Source: Methylacidimicrobium sp. AP8
GTDB lineage: Bacteria > Verrucomicrobiota > Verrucomicrobiia > Methylacidiphilales > Methylacidiphilaceae
DNA length: 64,000 bases
Direction of reading: 5' to 3'
Assembly (NCBI RefSeq): GCF_903064525.1
Contig: NZ_LR797830.1
Location: forward strand, 992,001 to 1,056,000
This document shows, one piece after another, positions 47,830 to 57,313 of the stretch (positions within the stretch are counted from its first letter, which is position 1; every line of letters begins with the position of its first letter). Under the pieces are notes generated by a model. That model was not told where the DNA came from. It searched no databases and was given only the letters and a program-made list of their open reading frames with translations. The translations under genes were made by a program, and so were the position numbers.

Positions 47830-49043
47830 GTGGTTCGCGGCGAGTGCGCGGGAGGGTGTGCCTGCGGCTGCGCTCGTTCGGAAAGCCGCTTCGATTCGGT
47901 CGGATTCCGGTAGCGCCAAGAGACCGCTTCCCGGTTCTCCGCTTCCAAAAGGGCCTCCTCGATCCGGTGATGATGGGGCGAGAGGATGCATGCCGGGTCG
48001 GTTGCGCCCGCATCCTGGGTGAGCAGGAAGGCTTGGCAGCGGCATCCTCCGAAGTCGATCTCCCTGCGCGGGCAGCTCCGGCAAGGTTCCGGCAGCCAAT
48101 CGGTCCCGCGGAATCGGTTGAAGGCCTCGGAGTGGAACCAGATATCCCGGAGGCTCTCCTTCCGGACGTTCGGGAACGAAAGGCGGGTGATCTCCCGGGC
48201 CGCCTGGCAGGGCAGGGCCAGCCCGTCGGCGGACACCGTGAGGAAGGCTCGTCCCCAACCGTGGAGGCAGGCCTTGGGATAGGTGGCGTAATAGTCGGGG
48301 ATCACGAAGAGGATCTCCATTTTGCCGCGCAGCCGCGCCCGCGCGGCCTCGGCAGCCCGGGAGGCGCGTTCGACTTGAGCGCGGGTCGGCAGGAGCCAGC
48401 GGCGGTTATGGAGCGCCCAGCCGTTATATTGGCTGTTTGCCAGCTCGAGCCGCTCGGCCCCCCAAGCCTCGGCGAGGGCGATGATCTCTTCGATGCGGTC
48501 GATGTTCTGCCGATGGAGGACCGCGTTGATTCCGAGCGGCAGGCCGGCGTCTCGCGCCAGGCGGGCGGCCTCCGCCTTCTTGGCGAAGCTGCCGCGCATG
48601 CCGGCGATCCATTCCGCGCTCTCGGCGCGGCTGTCCTGGATGCTCAGCTGGAAGCCTCCCAACCCGGCCGCCTTGAGCCGGCGGGCAAGCTCGGGGCTCA
48701 AGAGGGTGCCGCCTGTGCTCAGATTCGTGTAGAGTCCGAGGGAATGGGCCGTCGCGACCAGCTCCGGCAGATCCTTCCGCAAGAGCGGCTCTCCCCCGGA
48801 GAAGTGCGCCTGCAGGACGCCGAGGCCCGCCGCTTCCTCCAGGACGCGCCGCCACTCCGCGGTTTCCAGCTCGTTTCCCAAGGTGCGGGCGAAGCCGAGC
48901 GGGTTGCTGCAGTAGGGGCATTGGAGCGGGCACCGGAAGGTCAGCTCGCAAAGGAGCGAGAACGGATAGCCCAGGTCTAAAGCACGGACCTCCCCCCGGG
49001 CGGCCGGACGATCTTTGCCGGAAGGCTCATTCGGGATCCGCAT
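47826..49043 (-). CDS. pqqE: PQQ biosynthesis radical SAM enzyme PqqE
   Basis: PqqE (405 aa) joins the Glu and Tyr side chains of PqqA, the first step in PQQ synthesis. The radical SAM motif is C38-x3-C42-x2-C45 (RCPLQCPYC). The C-terminal auxiliary cluster region shows ACLHGWGRAFLTVSADG, PCQAARE and CRSCPRREIDFGGCRCQAF. The ATG at 49043 abuts the pqqD stop (TAATG). The C-terminal tail after the cluster region is longer than usual. Confidence 0.95.
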   Translation of the reverse strand: MRIPNEPSGKDRPAARGEVRALDLGYPFSLLCELTFRCPLQCPYCSNPLGFARTLGNELETAEWRRVLEEAAGLGVLQAHFSGGEPLLRKDLPELVATAHSLGLYTNLSTGGTLLSPELARRLKAAGLGGFQLSIQDSRAESAEWIAGMRGSFAKKAEAARLARDAGLPLGINAVLHRQNIDRIEEIIALAEAWGAERLELANSQYNGWALHNRRWLLPTRAQVERASRAAEAARARLRGKMEILFVIPDYYATYPKACLHGWGRAFLTVSADGLALPCQAAREITRLSFPNVRKESLRDIWFHSEAFNRFRGTDWLPEPCRSCPRREIDFGGCRCQAFLLTQDAGATDPACILSPHHHRIEEALLEAENREAVSWRYRNPTESKRLSERAQPQAHPPAHSPRTT

Positions 49044-49339
49044 TACGTTTGCCCTTCCTGCGGCGCTGCGAAAAGGAGAAGTCCTCGGTCGCGAAGCTCT
49101 TCTAAAAACTGCCACACGTCGGCTTGGACGGCAACCGGGTCCGCCCCGAAGCGGCTCGCGAGCTCCGAGACGATCGCCGGAACGGCCCGCCGGCCGTCGC
49201 AAAGGGAAAGGATCGCTTCCGCCGTCCGGTTCAGGATGAGCACTCCTTCCGGATAGAGAAGGATCGGCTTCTTCCGTACCGCATCCCAACGCAGGGAAGC
49301 CTTGGAAGCCAGACGGGGGGTGGCGCGGTTAAGGTCCAT
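49043..49339 (-). CDS. pqqD: PQQ peptide chaperone PqqD
   Basis: PqqD (98 aa) holds the PqqA peptide and presents it to PqqE. The pattern [40 protein letters not shown] is typical (partly quoted). The start at 49339 gives the normal N-terminus ([16 protein letters not shown]); ATG 49369 is possible. It overlaps the pqqC end by 11 bp. Confidence 0.92.
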   Translation of the reverse strand: MDLNRATPRLASKASLRWDAVRKKPILLYPEGVLILNRTAEAILSLCDGRRAVPAIVSELASRFGADPVAVQADVWQFLEELRDRGLLLFAAPQEGQT

Positions 49340-50081
49340 CCGGGGCGGGCATCTGGATGCGGAGGACATAGGCCATGTACATGGCGTCGAGCATCGACCA
49401 GAGCAGCTCGCACTTGAAGCGGAGAGCGGCCAGAGCCGCTTCCTGGGCCGCCCGGGTCCGGCAGCGATCGACCACTAGCCGGAGGGTGAAGCTCACGTCC
49501 TTCGGAGCTTGGGTGAGCCGCTTCCGGAAATACCGGAGGCCCTCTTCCCGGATCCAAGGGTAGAACTTAGGGAAGGCATCGATCCGGGTCTGGTGGATCG
49601 ACGGGGCGAAGAGCTCGGTGAGGGAAGAAGCCATCGCCTCGATCCAGCTGTGGCTGCGGCAGAAGTTCACGTAGGCGTCGACTGCGAAGCGGACCCCGGG
49701 GAGCAGATGTTTCTGCTCGAGGAGCTCTTCCCGGGAAAGGCCGACCGCTTCCCCGAGCATGAGCCACCGTTCGATCCCGCCGGGATCCTCTCCGGTCCCG
49801 TCATGGTCATGGATCCGGCGGATCCATTCCCGGCGCAGCTCCCGGTCGGGGCAGAGGGAGAGGATGATGGCGTCCTTGATCGGAATCTGGGCTTGGTAAT
49901 AGAAACGGTTGGCCACCCAGCCGCGGATCTGCTCCCGGCTGCACTTCCCTTCATTCATGAGGACGTGGAAGGGGTGCCTGTCATGGTAGCTGCTCCGGCC
50001 GATCGCGCGCAGCCGCGCCTCGAAGTCGGGCGGGGAGAGCGGCGGCTCGGTGTCCGGCAGGAAAGAAAAGGGCATGCTCAT
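49329..50081 (-). CDS. pqqC: PQQ synthase PqqC
   Basis: PqqC (250 aa) carries out the final cofactorless ring closure and oxidation to PQQ. Conserved blocks include [40 protein letters not shown] and [19 protein letters not shown] (partly quoted), with HDHDG in the active site. It overlaps pqqB by 4 bp (ATGA). Soluble, all-helical family. Confidence 0.95.
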   Translation of the reverse strand: MSMPFSFLPDTEPPLSPPDFEARLRAIGRSSYHDRHPFHVLMNEGKCSREQIRGWVANRFYYQAQIPIKDAIILSLCPDRELRREWIRRIHDHDGTGEDPGGIERWLMLGEAVGLSREELLEQKHLLPGVRFAVDAYVNFCRSHSWIEAMASSLTELFAPSIHQTRIDAFPKFYPWIREEGLRYFRKRLTQAPKDVSFTLRLVVDRCRTRAAQEAALAALRFKCELLWSMLDAMYMAYVLRIQMPAPDGP

Positions 50082-50992
50082 GAGTCCGTAGGATAGAAGG
50101 AGAGAAGCATACCGTCATAGGCAATTTGCACACCCGCTTCTCTCACCTCTTTTGCCTGGGGGGAGTCCGGGTCAAGCATGGGGTTGGTGTTGTTGATGTG
50201 AATGTAGAACTTCTTTGCGACAGGCAGCTTCGCGAGCCGGGCAAGCGAGCCTTCCGGGCCGGAAACGGGCAGGTGGCTTCGCCGGATCGACCGGCGGCGC
50301 TCCTCGCTCATCGGCGCGAGCTCCTCCTCCGACCAGAAAGTTCCGTCGACGAAAAGCGCGTCGCAGCCCGAGACGAAGGCGAGGAAGGCGTCGGAAATTT
50401 CCGGAAGGCCCGGCGCGTAGGCAACACGCCGCCCGCTCTTCGTGCCGAGGAGGCGGAGGGCGACGACCTGCCCGGGCTCTTCCGAGGGAGCCTCATAAGG
50501 TGCCGGGGCGCCGGGGAGGGAGAGAGCTTCGATCCGAACGCCGCCGAATTCGGCAGGATACGCGGAACGCTCGACAGGGAGGAAATGGCGGAGGACGGAT
50601 ACGATCGGGAAGGTCGAGTTGAGGCTCTTCCAGACGGGATCGGTGCAGGCGATCCGGATCTCCGTTCCCTCGCGCAGGAAGAGAAGCCCGGTCGTGTGAT
50701 CGAGCTGTCCGTCGGTCAGCGCGACACCGGCAAGCGGGGAACCGCGGAGCGCCCCCTCGGGAGGGGCGAGCTCCGCTGCTTGCGCAAACTGAGAGCAGAG
50801 ATCGGGTGAGGCGTTGATAAGGGTCCAGCGCTCTCCGGGCTCCGAGACCGCGATCGAAGCCTGCGTGCGCCGAAAACGCTTTTGCGCCGCGGGAAGGTCG
50901 CGTTCCTCCCGGGCACGGCGGCACTGGGGGCAGAGGCAGTTCCACTGCGGAACTCCGCCGCCCGCTCCGGAGCCAAGAACGAGCAAGCGCAT
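50078..50992 (-). CDS. pqqB: PQQ biosynthesis hydroxylase-type protein PqqB
   Basis: PqqB (304 aa), a metallo-beta-lactamase-fold protein acting in PQQ maturation. It begins [19 protein letters not shown] with CPQCRRARE (a structural Zn site), and has [18 protein letters not shown], the family's modified metal motif. The ATG at 50992 is preferred; in-frame sequence upstream encodes only a basic, hydrophobic stretch overlapping the hairpin. Lies 98 bp downstream of pqqA. Confidence 0.93.
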   Translation of the reverse strand: MRLLVLGSGAGGGVPQWNCLCPQCRRAREERDLPAAQKRFRRTQASIAVSEPGERWTLINASPDLCSQFAQAAELAPPEGALRGSPLAGVALTDGQLDHTTGLLFLREGTEIRIACTDPVWKSLNSTFPIVSVLRHFLPVERSAYPAEFGGVRIEALSLPGAPAPYEAPSEEPGQVVALRLLGTKSGRRVAYAPGLPEISDAFLAFVSGCDALFVDGTFWSEEELAPMSEERRRSIRRSHLPVSGPEGSLARLAKLPVAKKFYIHINNTNPMLDPDSPQAKEVREAGVQIAYDGMLLSFYPTDS

Positions 50993-51037
50993 CGAGAGCG
51001 CATCTCCGCAGCCAAGAGAAAGGAGAGAGCAGAAAAC

Positions 51038-51075
51038 CGGGAAGAGGGCGACCCGGACGGATCGCCCTCTTCCCG
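51038..51075 (-). terminator. Strong hairpin between pqqA and pqqB
   Basis: Perfect 14-bp arms CGGGAAGAGGGCGA and TCGCCCTCTTCCCG around a 10-base loop, followed on the coding strand by GTTTTCT. This looks like a leaky terminator or mRNA stabiliser that would make the PqqA peptide message more abundant than pqqBCDE. Confidence 0.75.
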
Positions 51076-51090
51076 AAAACATTGCGGAGA

Positions 51091-51171
51091 TTACTTGCCC
51101 GCTACGTTAACGTAGGCGGTGACCTCCATGCAAAGGCTGATGTCTTCAAATTCCGGCTTTACCCAATTCAT
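51091..51171 (-). CDS. pqqA: PQQ precursor peptide PqqA
   Basis: A 26-residue peptide (MNWVKPEFEDISLCMEVTAY then VNVAGK) with the conserved Glu-x3-Tyr pair (E16 and Y20) that becomes PQQ. It starts at 51171 with AGGAG about ten bases upstream and stops with TAA at 51093-51091. A hairpin follows before pqqB. This completes pqqABCDE in canonical order. PQQ is the cofactor of periplasmic methanol and other alcohol dehydrogenases, which are not encoded here. Confidence 0.95.
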   Translation of the reverse strand: MNWVKPEFEDISLCMEVTAYVNVAGK

Positions 51172-51428
51172 AATAGCATAGGCTCCTGGTTTGGAAGGCG
51201 CTTTCTCCTCAAAACGCACTCCCGGTTGCACACTGCAACCTACTGATCCCCCGAAGAGGCCTCAAGGACTTTTTGCGGCTTTCCCCGGCGGCCGGAAAGA
51301 ACGCAAAAACGCAAATTCCGCATTGTCGACGGCTGGCGGGATGATTAGTAGTAAAGGAGGAACGCGCGAGGTGACCCTCGGTTACTAAGGGAATCTACTA
51401 CCGGAAGGAGAGACGGATCGGAGGCGGG

Positions 51429-51908
51429 ATGGAGAACGGGAAGGCCGAGAGAAAAAACGAGCTGGAGAGCATCTTGGAGAAGTTTGCTCGTCAGGCGAAC
51501 GGATTGATCCCCGCCTTTCATGCGATTCAGGAGCGTTTCGGCTACGTCCCCAAGGAATGTCTCCCCGAGGTGGCGCAGGCCTTCAACCTCTCCCAAGCCG
51601 ACGTCTACGGCGTGCTCACCTTCTACCACGACTTCCGGCGCGAGCCGGCGGGACGGCACATCGTTTCCGTCTGCCGAGCCGAGGCGTGCCAGGCGAACGG
51701 ATCGGGGAAGCTGATCGAAGAGCTGCGGGGGAGGTTACGGATCGATTTCGGCGAGACCACTCCGGATAACGAGGTCACTCTTCTGCCGACCTACTGCTTC
51801 GGGAATTGTGCCTGCGGGCCTTCGATTGCGATCGACGGCAAGCTCTACGGCCGGATGACCGCCCAAAGGGTGGAACGGATTCTCCGGGGAATGGGGGCGC
51901 TCGAATGA
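51429..51908 (+). CDS. fdsG: Formate dehydrogenase gamma subunit (NuoE-like)
   Basis: A 159-residue thioredoxin-like [2Fe-2S] subunit of the soluble NAD-linked formate dehydrogenase. It has HAIQERFGYVPKECLPEVAQ and the four-cysteine set in VCRAEACQANG and YCFGNCACGPS. A ribosome-binding site GGAGGCGGG precedes ATG 51429. The stop overlaps the next start (ATGA). It relays electrons between the alpha and beta subunits. Confidence 0.93.
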   Translation: MENGKAERKNELESILEKFARQANGLIPAFHAIQERFGYVPKECLPEVAQAFNLSQADVYGVLTFYHDFRREPAGRHIVSVCRAEACQANGSGKLIEELRGRLRIDFGETTPDNEVTLLPTYCFGNCACGPSIAIDGKLYGRMTAQRVERILRGMGALE

Positions 51909-53467
51909 AGGTCTACGTTCCTCGGGACTATTCGGCATGCGCTCTGGGGGCGGACGAGGTGGCCCGCGCCATCGAGCGCGAAGCGGCCGCGAGGGGGCTC
52001 TCCATCGAGCTGATCCGGAACGGATCGCGCGGCCTCTATTGGCTCGAGCCGCTGGTCGAGGTGGAGCGGAACGGGCAGCGCATCGGCTATGGACCCATCG
52101 GCGAAGAGCAGGTCGAAAGCCTCTTTGCCGCGGGGTTCTTAGAAGGCGGGGAGCATCCCGCGCGCGTGGGCGATCCGGAAGAAATCCCCTACTTGCGCCG
52201 GCAGAAGCGGCTGGTCTTCCGCCGCGTCGGGAAAAACGACCCGCTTTCGCTGGACGCCTACCGGAAAGACGGCGGGCTTGCCGGCTTGGCGCGGGCGCTC
52301 ACGCTCTCCCCCGGGCAGATCGTGGAGGAAGTGACCAAGTCGGGATTGCGCGGGCGCGGAGGAGCCGGTTTTCCCACGGGAATCAAGTGGAAGACGACGC
52401 TCCAGGCGGAAGCCGATCAGAAGTATATCGTTTGCAACGCTGACGAGGGAGACTCCGGCACCTTTTCCGACCGGATGGTGATCGAGGGGGATCCCTTCCT
52501 CCTGATCGAGGGGATGGTCATCGCGGGCCTCGCGGTCGGAGCGACCGAAGGCTACGTCTATCTCCGCTCCGAATATCCTCTGGCGCGCCGGATTTTCGAG
52601 CAGGCGCTCGAGAAGGCGGAGGCCGGCGGCCTGCTGGGGAAAGATATCCTAGGAAGCGGCAAGTCTTTTCACCTCCACCTTTATATCGGGGCGGGAGCCT
52701 ATGTCTGCGGCGAGGAGACCGCGCTCCTCGAAAGCCTCGAAGGGAAGCGGGGTATGGTTCGCCCGCGCCCGCCGCTGCCCGCCGTTCGCGGCCTGTGGCA
52801 AAAGCCCACCGTGGTCAACAACGTGATCACGCTCGCCTCGGTGCCGGCCATCCTGGCCGAGGGGGCGGAGGCGTACGCGCAGCTCGGGGTGGGGCGGTCG
52901 AAGGGCACCCTGCCGGTGCAGCTCTCGGGAAATCTCAAGAGGCCCGGCCTTGTCGAGGTGCCTTTCGGGGTCACCCTGGAGGAGCTGCTCTTCGAGTACG
53001 GCGGGGGGACCGCGAGCGGGCGGCCGCTCAAGACGATCCAGATCGGGGGTCCCTTGGGACCGTATCTGCCGCCTTCGCTCTTTTCGGTGACCCTCGATTA
53101 CGAGGAGCTGGCGAAGGTCCGAGGAATCGTCGGTCATGGGGGGATCGTGGCTTTCGACGACACGGTGAACCTCGGGCGGATGGCGCGCTACGCGATGGAG
53201 TACTGCGCCGGGGAATCCTGCGGAAAGTGCACGCCCTGCCGGATCGGCTCGACGCGCGGCATGGAGCTCATGGACCGGATCCTCTCGGGGAAGAAGGAGC
53301 CGGGAGCCGCCGAGCTCCTTGTCGATCTTTGCGACGTGATGGTCAACGCGTCGCTCTGCGGGCTGGGGGGGATGACGCCCTTCCCCGTGCTGAGCGCCCT
53401 GAGATTTTTCCCGGAGGATTTCGGCTATACGAAAGAGGAAGTGGAACCGTTGCTGCAACGGATGTAA
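51905..53467 (+). CDS. fdsB: Formate dehydrogenase beta subunit (NuoF-like)
   Basis: A 520-residue NADH-forming subunit with FMN. An N-terminal thioredoxin-like region (1-110) precedes the flavin and NAD domain: SGLRGRGGAGFPTGIKWK, CNADEGDSGTFSDR, YIGAGAYVCGEETALLESLEG. The [4Fe-4S] motif is ESCGKCTPCRIGSTRG with a fourth Cys in NASLCGLGGM. Transfers electrons from formate oxidation to NAD+. Confidence 0.94.
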   Translation: MKVYVPRDYSACALGADEVARAIEREAAARGLSIELIRNGSRGLYWLEPLVEVERNGQRIGYGPIGEEQVESLFAAGFLEGGEHPARVGDPEEIPYLRRQKRLVFRRVGKNDPLSLDAYRKDGGLAGLARALTLSPGQIVEEVTKSGLRGRGGAGFPTGIKWKTTLQAEADQKYIVCNADEGDSGTFSDRMVIEGDPFLLIEGMVIAGLAVGATEGYVYLRSEYPLARRIFEQALEKAEAGGLLGKDILGSGKSFHLHLYIGAGAYVCGEETALLESLEGKRGMVRPRPPLPAVRGLWQKPTVVNNVITLASVPAILAEGAEAYAQLGVGRSKGTLPVQLSGNLKRPGLVEVPFGVTLEELLFEYGGGTASGRPLKTIQIGGPLGPYLPPSLFSVTLDYEELAKVRGIVGHGGIVAFDDTVNLGRMARYAMEYCAGESCGKCTPCRIGSTRGMELMDRILSGKKEPGAAELLVDLCDVMVNASLCGLGGMTPFPVLSALRFFPEDFGYTKEEVEPLLQRM

Positions 53468-53522
53468 AAGGGGGCAAAAGGAGCGGGGGAAGCCGGTAGC
53501 CGGTAAAGCGGAGGGAGATCAT

Positions 53523-56426
53523 ATGCTGATGCAGAGACACGTCGATTTGGGAACGCCGAGCCGCGGCTGCGAATGCGGCGGGCACGGCCCCCACCACGGC
53601 CTCAACGGCCATTGCGGGGAACCGCGCGTGGAGGGGCGGCAAGTGACGGTGTCGATCGATGGGAAGGAGATCACCGTTCCTGAAGGGACTTCGGTGCTGC
53701 GCGCAGCCGGGCTCGCCGGGGTGGGCATTCCGAAGCTCTGCGCGACCGACAGCCTCGAGCCCTTCGGCTCCTGCCGGCTCTGCCTGGTGGAAATCGAAGG
53801 GAAGAGGGGCTTTCCCGCTTCTTGCACCACCACCGTCGAGCCGGGAATGAAGGTAAGGACCTATTCGGAGAGGTTGGCGAAGCTGCGGCGGGGGGTCATG
53901 GAGCTCTACATCTCCGACCATCCGCTCGATTGCCTCACCTGCCCGGCGGACGGGGATTGCGAGCTCCAGGACATGGCCGGAGACGTGGGCTTGCGCGAAG
54001 TCCGCTACGGATATGCCGGGAAGAACCATCTTCAGGCCGAAAAGGACACGAGCAACCCGTATTTTACTTTCGATCCCGCCAAGTGCATCGTCTGTTCCCG
54101 ATGCGTGCGCGCTTGCGATGAGATTCAGGGGACCTTCGCCCTGACCGTCGAGGGCCGCGGGTTCGATTCGGTGATCATGCCCGGCCCCACGGGCGAGTTC
54201 CTGAGCTCGGAGTGCGTCTCTTGCGGGGCCTGCGTCTACGCCTGCCCGACCTCGGCGTTGATGGAAAAGGCGGTGATCGAACTGGGCCTGCCGAGCGAGT
54301 CGACCGACACCACCTGTGCCTACTGCGGCGTCGGCTGCTCTTTCCATGCGGAAACCAAAGGGACGACCGTCGTGCGGATGACGCCGAATAAGGAGAGCCT
54401 TTCCAACCACGGCCACTCCTGCGTGAAGGGGCGCTTCGCCTGGTCGTACGCCTCCTCCAAGGACCGAGTGACCAAGCCGATGATCCGGAAGCGGATCGAA
54501 GATCCCTGGCAAGTGGTGAGCTGGCCCGAGGCGATCCAGTACGTGGCATCCGAGTTCCTCCGCATTCGCGAGCGGTACGGGCGGAATTCGATCGGAGCCG
54601 TAAGCTCCTCCCGTTGCACCAACGAGGAGGACTATATCGTCCAGAAGCTGGTTCGGGCGGTCTTCCGCAACAACAACATCGATACCTGTGCCCGGGTCTG
54701 CCATTCTCCGACCGGCTACGGTCTCAAAAAGGCCTTCGGGGAATCGGCCGGGACCAATCCGTTCGACTCTGTCGATTCCGCAAACCTCATCTTCGTCATC
54801 GGAGCGAATCCGACCGACGGCCATCCGGTGTTCGGCTCCCGCATGAAGCGGAGGTTGCGGGCGGGGGCGAAGCTGATCGTCGCCGATCCGCGCCGCATCG
54901 ACCTCGTGCGCAACCCCCACATCCAGGCGGATATCCATCTGGCGCTTCGGCCGGGCACCAATGTCGCCCTGCTCAATGCGATGGCGCATGCGATTCTCGA
55001 GGAGGGTCTGGAGAACCGGCAGTACATCGAGAGCCGCTGCGATCCGGTCTCCTATGCGAAGTGGCGGGACTTCATTCTGCGGCCGGAGAACTCACCCGAG
55101 GCGATGGCCCCGGTCACCGGGGTTTCCGCCGACGCCATCCGCGCCGCAGCGCGCCTCTACGCGACGATCCGTCCGGCGGCGATCTACTACGGCCTGGGTG
55201 TGACCGAGCATTCCCAAGGATCGACCGGTGTCATGTGCTTGGCCAATCTTGCGATGTTGACCGGAAACGTCGGCTTGGACGGGGCCGGTGTCAATCCGTT
55301 GCGCGGCCAAAATAACGTCCAGGGAGCCTGCGACATGGGCTCTTTCCCCCACGAGCTGTCGGGCTACCGGCATATCTCGGATGAAGCGGCCCGAAGACGC
55401 TTCGAGGAGGAGTGGGGCGTGGAGATCGATCCGGAGCCGGGCTTCCGGATCACCAACATGCTCAGCGCCGCTGCGGCCGGAGAGTTCAAGGCCCTCTACA
55501 TGCACGGAGAAGATCTGGTGCAGTCCGATCCGGATGCTTCCCATGTCATCGAAGGGCTGCGGAAGATGGAGCTGGTCGTCCTCCACGATCTCTTTCTCAA
55601 CGAGAGCTCCAAATACGCCCACGTCTTTCTGCCGGGCTGCTCCTTCCTCGAGAAGGACGGGACTTTCACCAATGCCGAGCGCCGCATCCAGCTGGTCCGC
55701 CAGGTTATGCCGCCGCTCTGCGGCAAGCAGGAGTGGGAGGTGGTGCAAGAGATCGCCCAGGCGATGGGCTATCCGATGCACTACCGTCACGCCTCCGAGA
55801 TCATGGACGAAATCGCGCGATTGACTCCGACCTTCCACGGCGTGAGCCACGAGAAGATCGCGCGGCTCGGCTCGATCCAGTGGCCGTGCAACGACAAAGC
55901 TCCCGAAGGCACTCCGATCCTGCACGAGGAGGAGTTCGTCCGGGGGAAAGGGTTCTTCGCCCTGACGGGCTACGTGCCGACGAAGGAGAAGGCTTCCAGC
56001 CGCTTCCCGCTGCTCTTGACCACGGGTCGGATCCTCTTTCACTACAACGTCGGAACGCAGACCCGCCGGACGGCGAACGCGACTTGGAGCCGGGAGGACC
56101 TGCTCGAGATCCATCCGAGCGATGCGGAGGAACGCGGCATCCGGGACGGGGACAAGACGGAGCTGCGGAGCCGGAAGGGAAGCGTGATCATGCGTTGCCG
56201 CGTTACCGATCGGGTGGCACCGGGAACGGTATACGCCACCTTCCATTTTCCGGAAAACCGGACGAACGTGCTGACGACCGAGAACTCCGACTGGGCAACC
56301 AACTGCCCCGAATACAAGGTCACGGCGGTGCAGGTGACCCGGGTGTTCGAGCCGACGCCTGCCAAAGAGCGGGAGAACGGGAAAACCCTGAAACGGCGGG
56401 AGGCCGTTCCGGCTGCCGGGGAATAG
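53523..56426 (+). CDS. fdsA: Formate dehydrogenase alpha subunit (Mo/W, cysteine type)
   Basis: A 967-residue catalytic subunit oxidising formate to CO2. The [2Fe-2S] ligands are C73, C84, C87 and C101; a NuoG-like His-Cys3 cluster has C137, C140 and C146. [4Fe-4S] clusters follow at C188-C198 and C231-C241 and at C265, C268, C272 and C300. The molybdenum ligand is C393 (CARVCHSPTGYG), encoded as cysteine and not selenocysteine. An unusual Cys/His-rich N-terminus (CECGGHGPHHGLNGHCGE) precedes the ferredoxin domain. GCGGAGGGAG precedes ATG 53523. Confidence 0.95.
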   Translation: MLMQRHVDLGTPSRGCECGGHGPHHGLNGHCGEPRVEGRQVTVSIDGKEITVPEGTSVLRAAGLAGVGIPKLCATDSLEPFGSCRLCLVEIEGKRGFPASCTTTVEPGMKVRTYSERLAKLRRGVMELYISDHPLDCLTCPADGDCELQDMAGDVGLREVRYGYAGKNHLQAEKDTSNPYFTFDPAKCIVCSRCVRACDEIQGTFALTVEGRGFDSVIMPGPTGEFLSSECVSCGACVYACPTSALMEKAVIELGLPSESTDTTCAYCGVGCSFHAETKGTTVVRMTPNKESLSNHGHSCVKGRFAWSYASSKDRVTKPMIRKRIEDPWQVVSWPEAIQYVASEFLRIRERYGRNSIGAVSSSRCTNEEDYIVQKLVRAVFRNNNIDTCARVCHSPTGYGLKKAFGESAGTNPFDSVDSANLIFVIGANPTDGHPVFGSRMKRRLRAGAKLIVADPRRIDLVRNPHIQADIHLALRPGTNVALLNAMAHAILEEGLENRQYIESRCDPVSYAKWRDFILRPENSPEAMAPVTGVSADAIRAAARLYATIRPAAIYYGLGVTEHSQGSTGVMCLANLAMLTGNVGLDGAGVNPLRGQNNVQGACDMGSFPHELSGYRHISDEAARRRFEEEWGVEIDPEPGFRITNMLSAAAAGEFKALYMHGEDLVQSDPDASHVIEGLRKMELVVLHDLFLNESSKYAHVFLPGCSFLEKDGTFTNAERRIQLVRQVMPPLCGKQEWEVVQEIAQAMGYPMHYRHASEIMDEIARLTPTFHGVSHEKIARLGSIQWPCNDKAPEGTPILHEEEFVRGKGFFALTGYVPTKEKASSRFPLLLTTGRILFHYNVGTQTRRTANATWSREDLLEIHPSDAEERGIRDGDKTELRSRKGSVIMRCRVTDRVAPGTVYATFHFPENRTNVLTTENSDWATNCPEYKVTAVQVTRVFEPTPAKERENGKTLKRREAVPAAGE

Positions 56427-56439
56427 CGGAAGGGAGCGC

Positions 56440-56670
56440 ATGATCGAAGACTTGGTGCGGATGGCGAACCAGATCGGCGAATTCTTCAGCAGCTATCCTT
56501 CCCCGGACGAAGCGGCGGACGGAATCGCCGATCATTTGCGGAGGTTTTGGACTCCGTCGATGCGGGAAAAGCTCCTCCACTATGCCGAGCGGGACGGCAA
56601 GGATCTATCGGAGCTCGTGCGCGCGGCTCTGGGCCGCCTTCGGAAGCCTGTCTCGGGTGGCGCCTCCTGA
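56440..56670 (+). CDS. fdsD: Formate dehydrogenase delta subunit
   Basis: A 76-residue FdsD family protein (EDLVRMANQIGEFFSSYPSP, HLRRFWTPSMREKLLHYAER). FdsD is small and its exact role in assembly or stability of formate dehydrogenase is not settled. It follows fdsA by 13 bp and overlaps mobA by 14 bp. The FdsC/FdhD sulfurtransferase gene that usually accompanies these genes is not here. Confidence 0.88.
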   Translation: MIEDLVRMANQIGEFFSSYPSPDEAADGIADHLRRFWTPSMREKLLHYAERDGKDLSELVRAALGRLRKPVSGGAS

Positions 56671-57313
56671 AGCGGAAGTTCCGGCGGCCGATCTCGGGGA
56701 AAAGATCGCCGCGAAGGCGGGCGCGGTTCTTCTTTGCGGCGGTCAGGGACGGCGGATGGGCGGCATAGAAAAGTGCCTTCTCCCTCTGCTCGGCAAGCCT
56801 CTCTGGGTCCATGCCGCGGAGCGGCTGCGGCCGCAGGTGAGCTGGATCGCCGTCAGCGCCAATCGGGAAAGCAACCGCTATGCGGCCGCGGGGCTGCCGG
56901 TTCTTCCCGACCGGCGCTCCGGCACTGGTCCTTTGGCCGGCGTCGAAGCGGCCTGGGAGGCTCTCCCGCCGGACTTGTCGCTTCTTCTAGCCGCTCCGGG
57001 AGACTCGCCGTTCCTGCCGGACGACTTGGTCGTGCGGCTCTTCCTCAGAATGAACGCCACGGGCGCAAGGGGCGCCTTCGCGCACGACGGGGCGCGCGGA
57101 CAGTTTCTCTGCGCGCTCTTCGAGAGGCGGTGCGCGGAATCCCTGCGGGACTTTCTGGACCGGGGAGAGCGGAGAGCCGAAGAGTTTCTACGCTCGATCG
57201 GGGCTGCGGCGGTTGATTTTTCCGATCGACCCGCCGATTTTTGGAACGTGAATGCGCCGGAGGATTGGGAGCGAATCCTGCAGAGGGCGGCTGCGGAGCG
57301 GAAGGCGCGGTGA
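56657..57313 (+). CDS. mobA: Molybdenum cofactor guanylyltransferase MobA
   Basis: MobA (218 aa) attaches GMP to molybdopterin to make the MGD cofactor used by the nitrate reductase and formate dehydrogenase in this window. The nucleotide-binding motif is AVLLCGGQGRRMGGIEK; PLAGVEAAWEALPPDLSLLL and LAAPGDSPFLPDDL are further blocks. GTG 56657 was chosen from GGAAG upstream and normal length. The stop overlaps the next start (GTGA). Confidence 0.9.
   Translation: MAPPEAEVPAADLGEKIAAKAGAVLLCGGQGRRMGGIEKCLLPLLGKPLWVHAAERLRPQVSWIAVSANRESNRYAAAGLPVLPDRRSGTGPLAGVEAAWEALPPDLSLLLAAPGDSPFLPDDLVVRLFLRMNATGARGAFAHDGARGQFLCALFERRCAESLRDFLDRGERRAEEFLRSIGAAAVDFSDRPADFWNVNAPEDWERILQRAAAERKAR

Noticed and set aside
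51341-51388. A possible 15-residue leader peptide upstream of fdsG (starts MISSKGG)
   Set aside because: The ribosome-binding site is weak and no terminator or attenuator structure follows, so I could not support a leader-peptide mechanism.
54660-54740. Possible selenocysteine site in formate dehydrogenase alpha
   Set aside because: The molybdenum ligand position is a normal cysteine codon (TGC), and no in-frame TGA is present.
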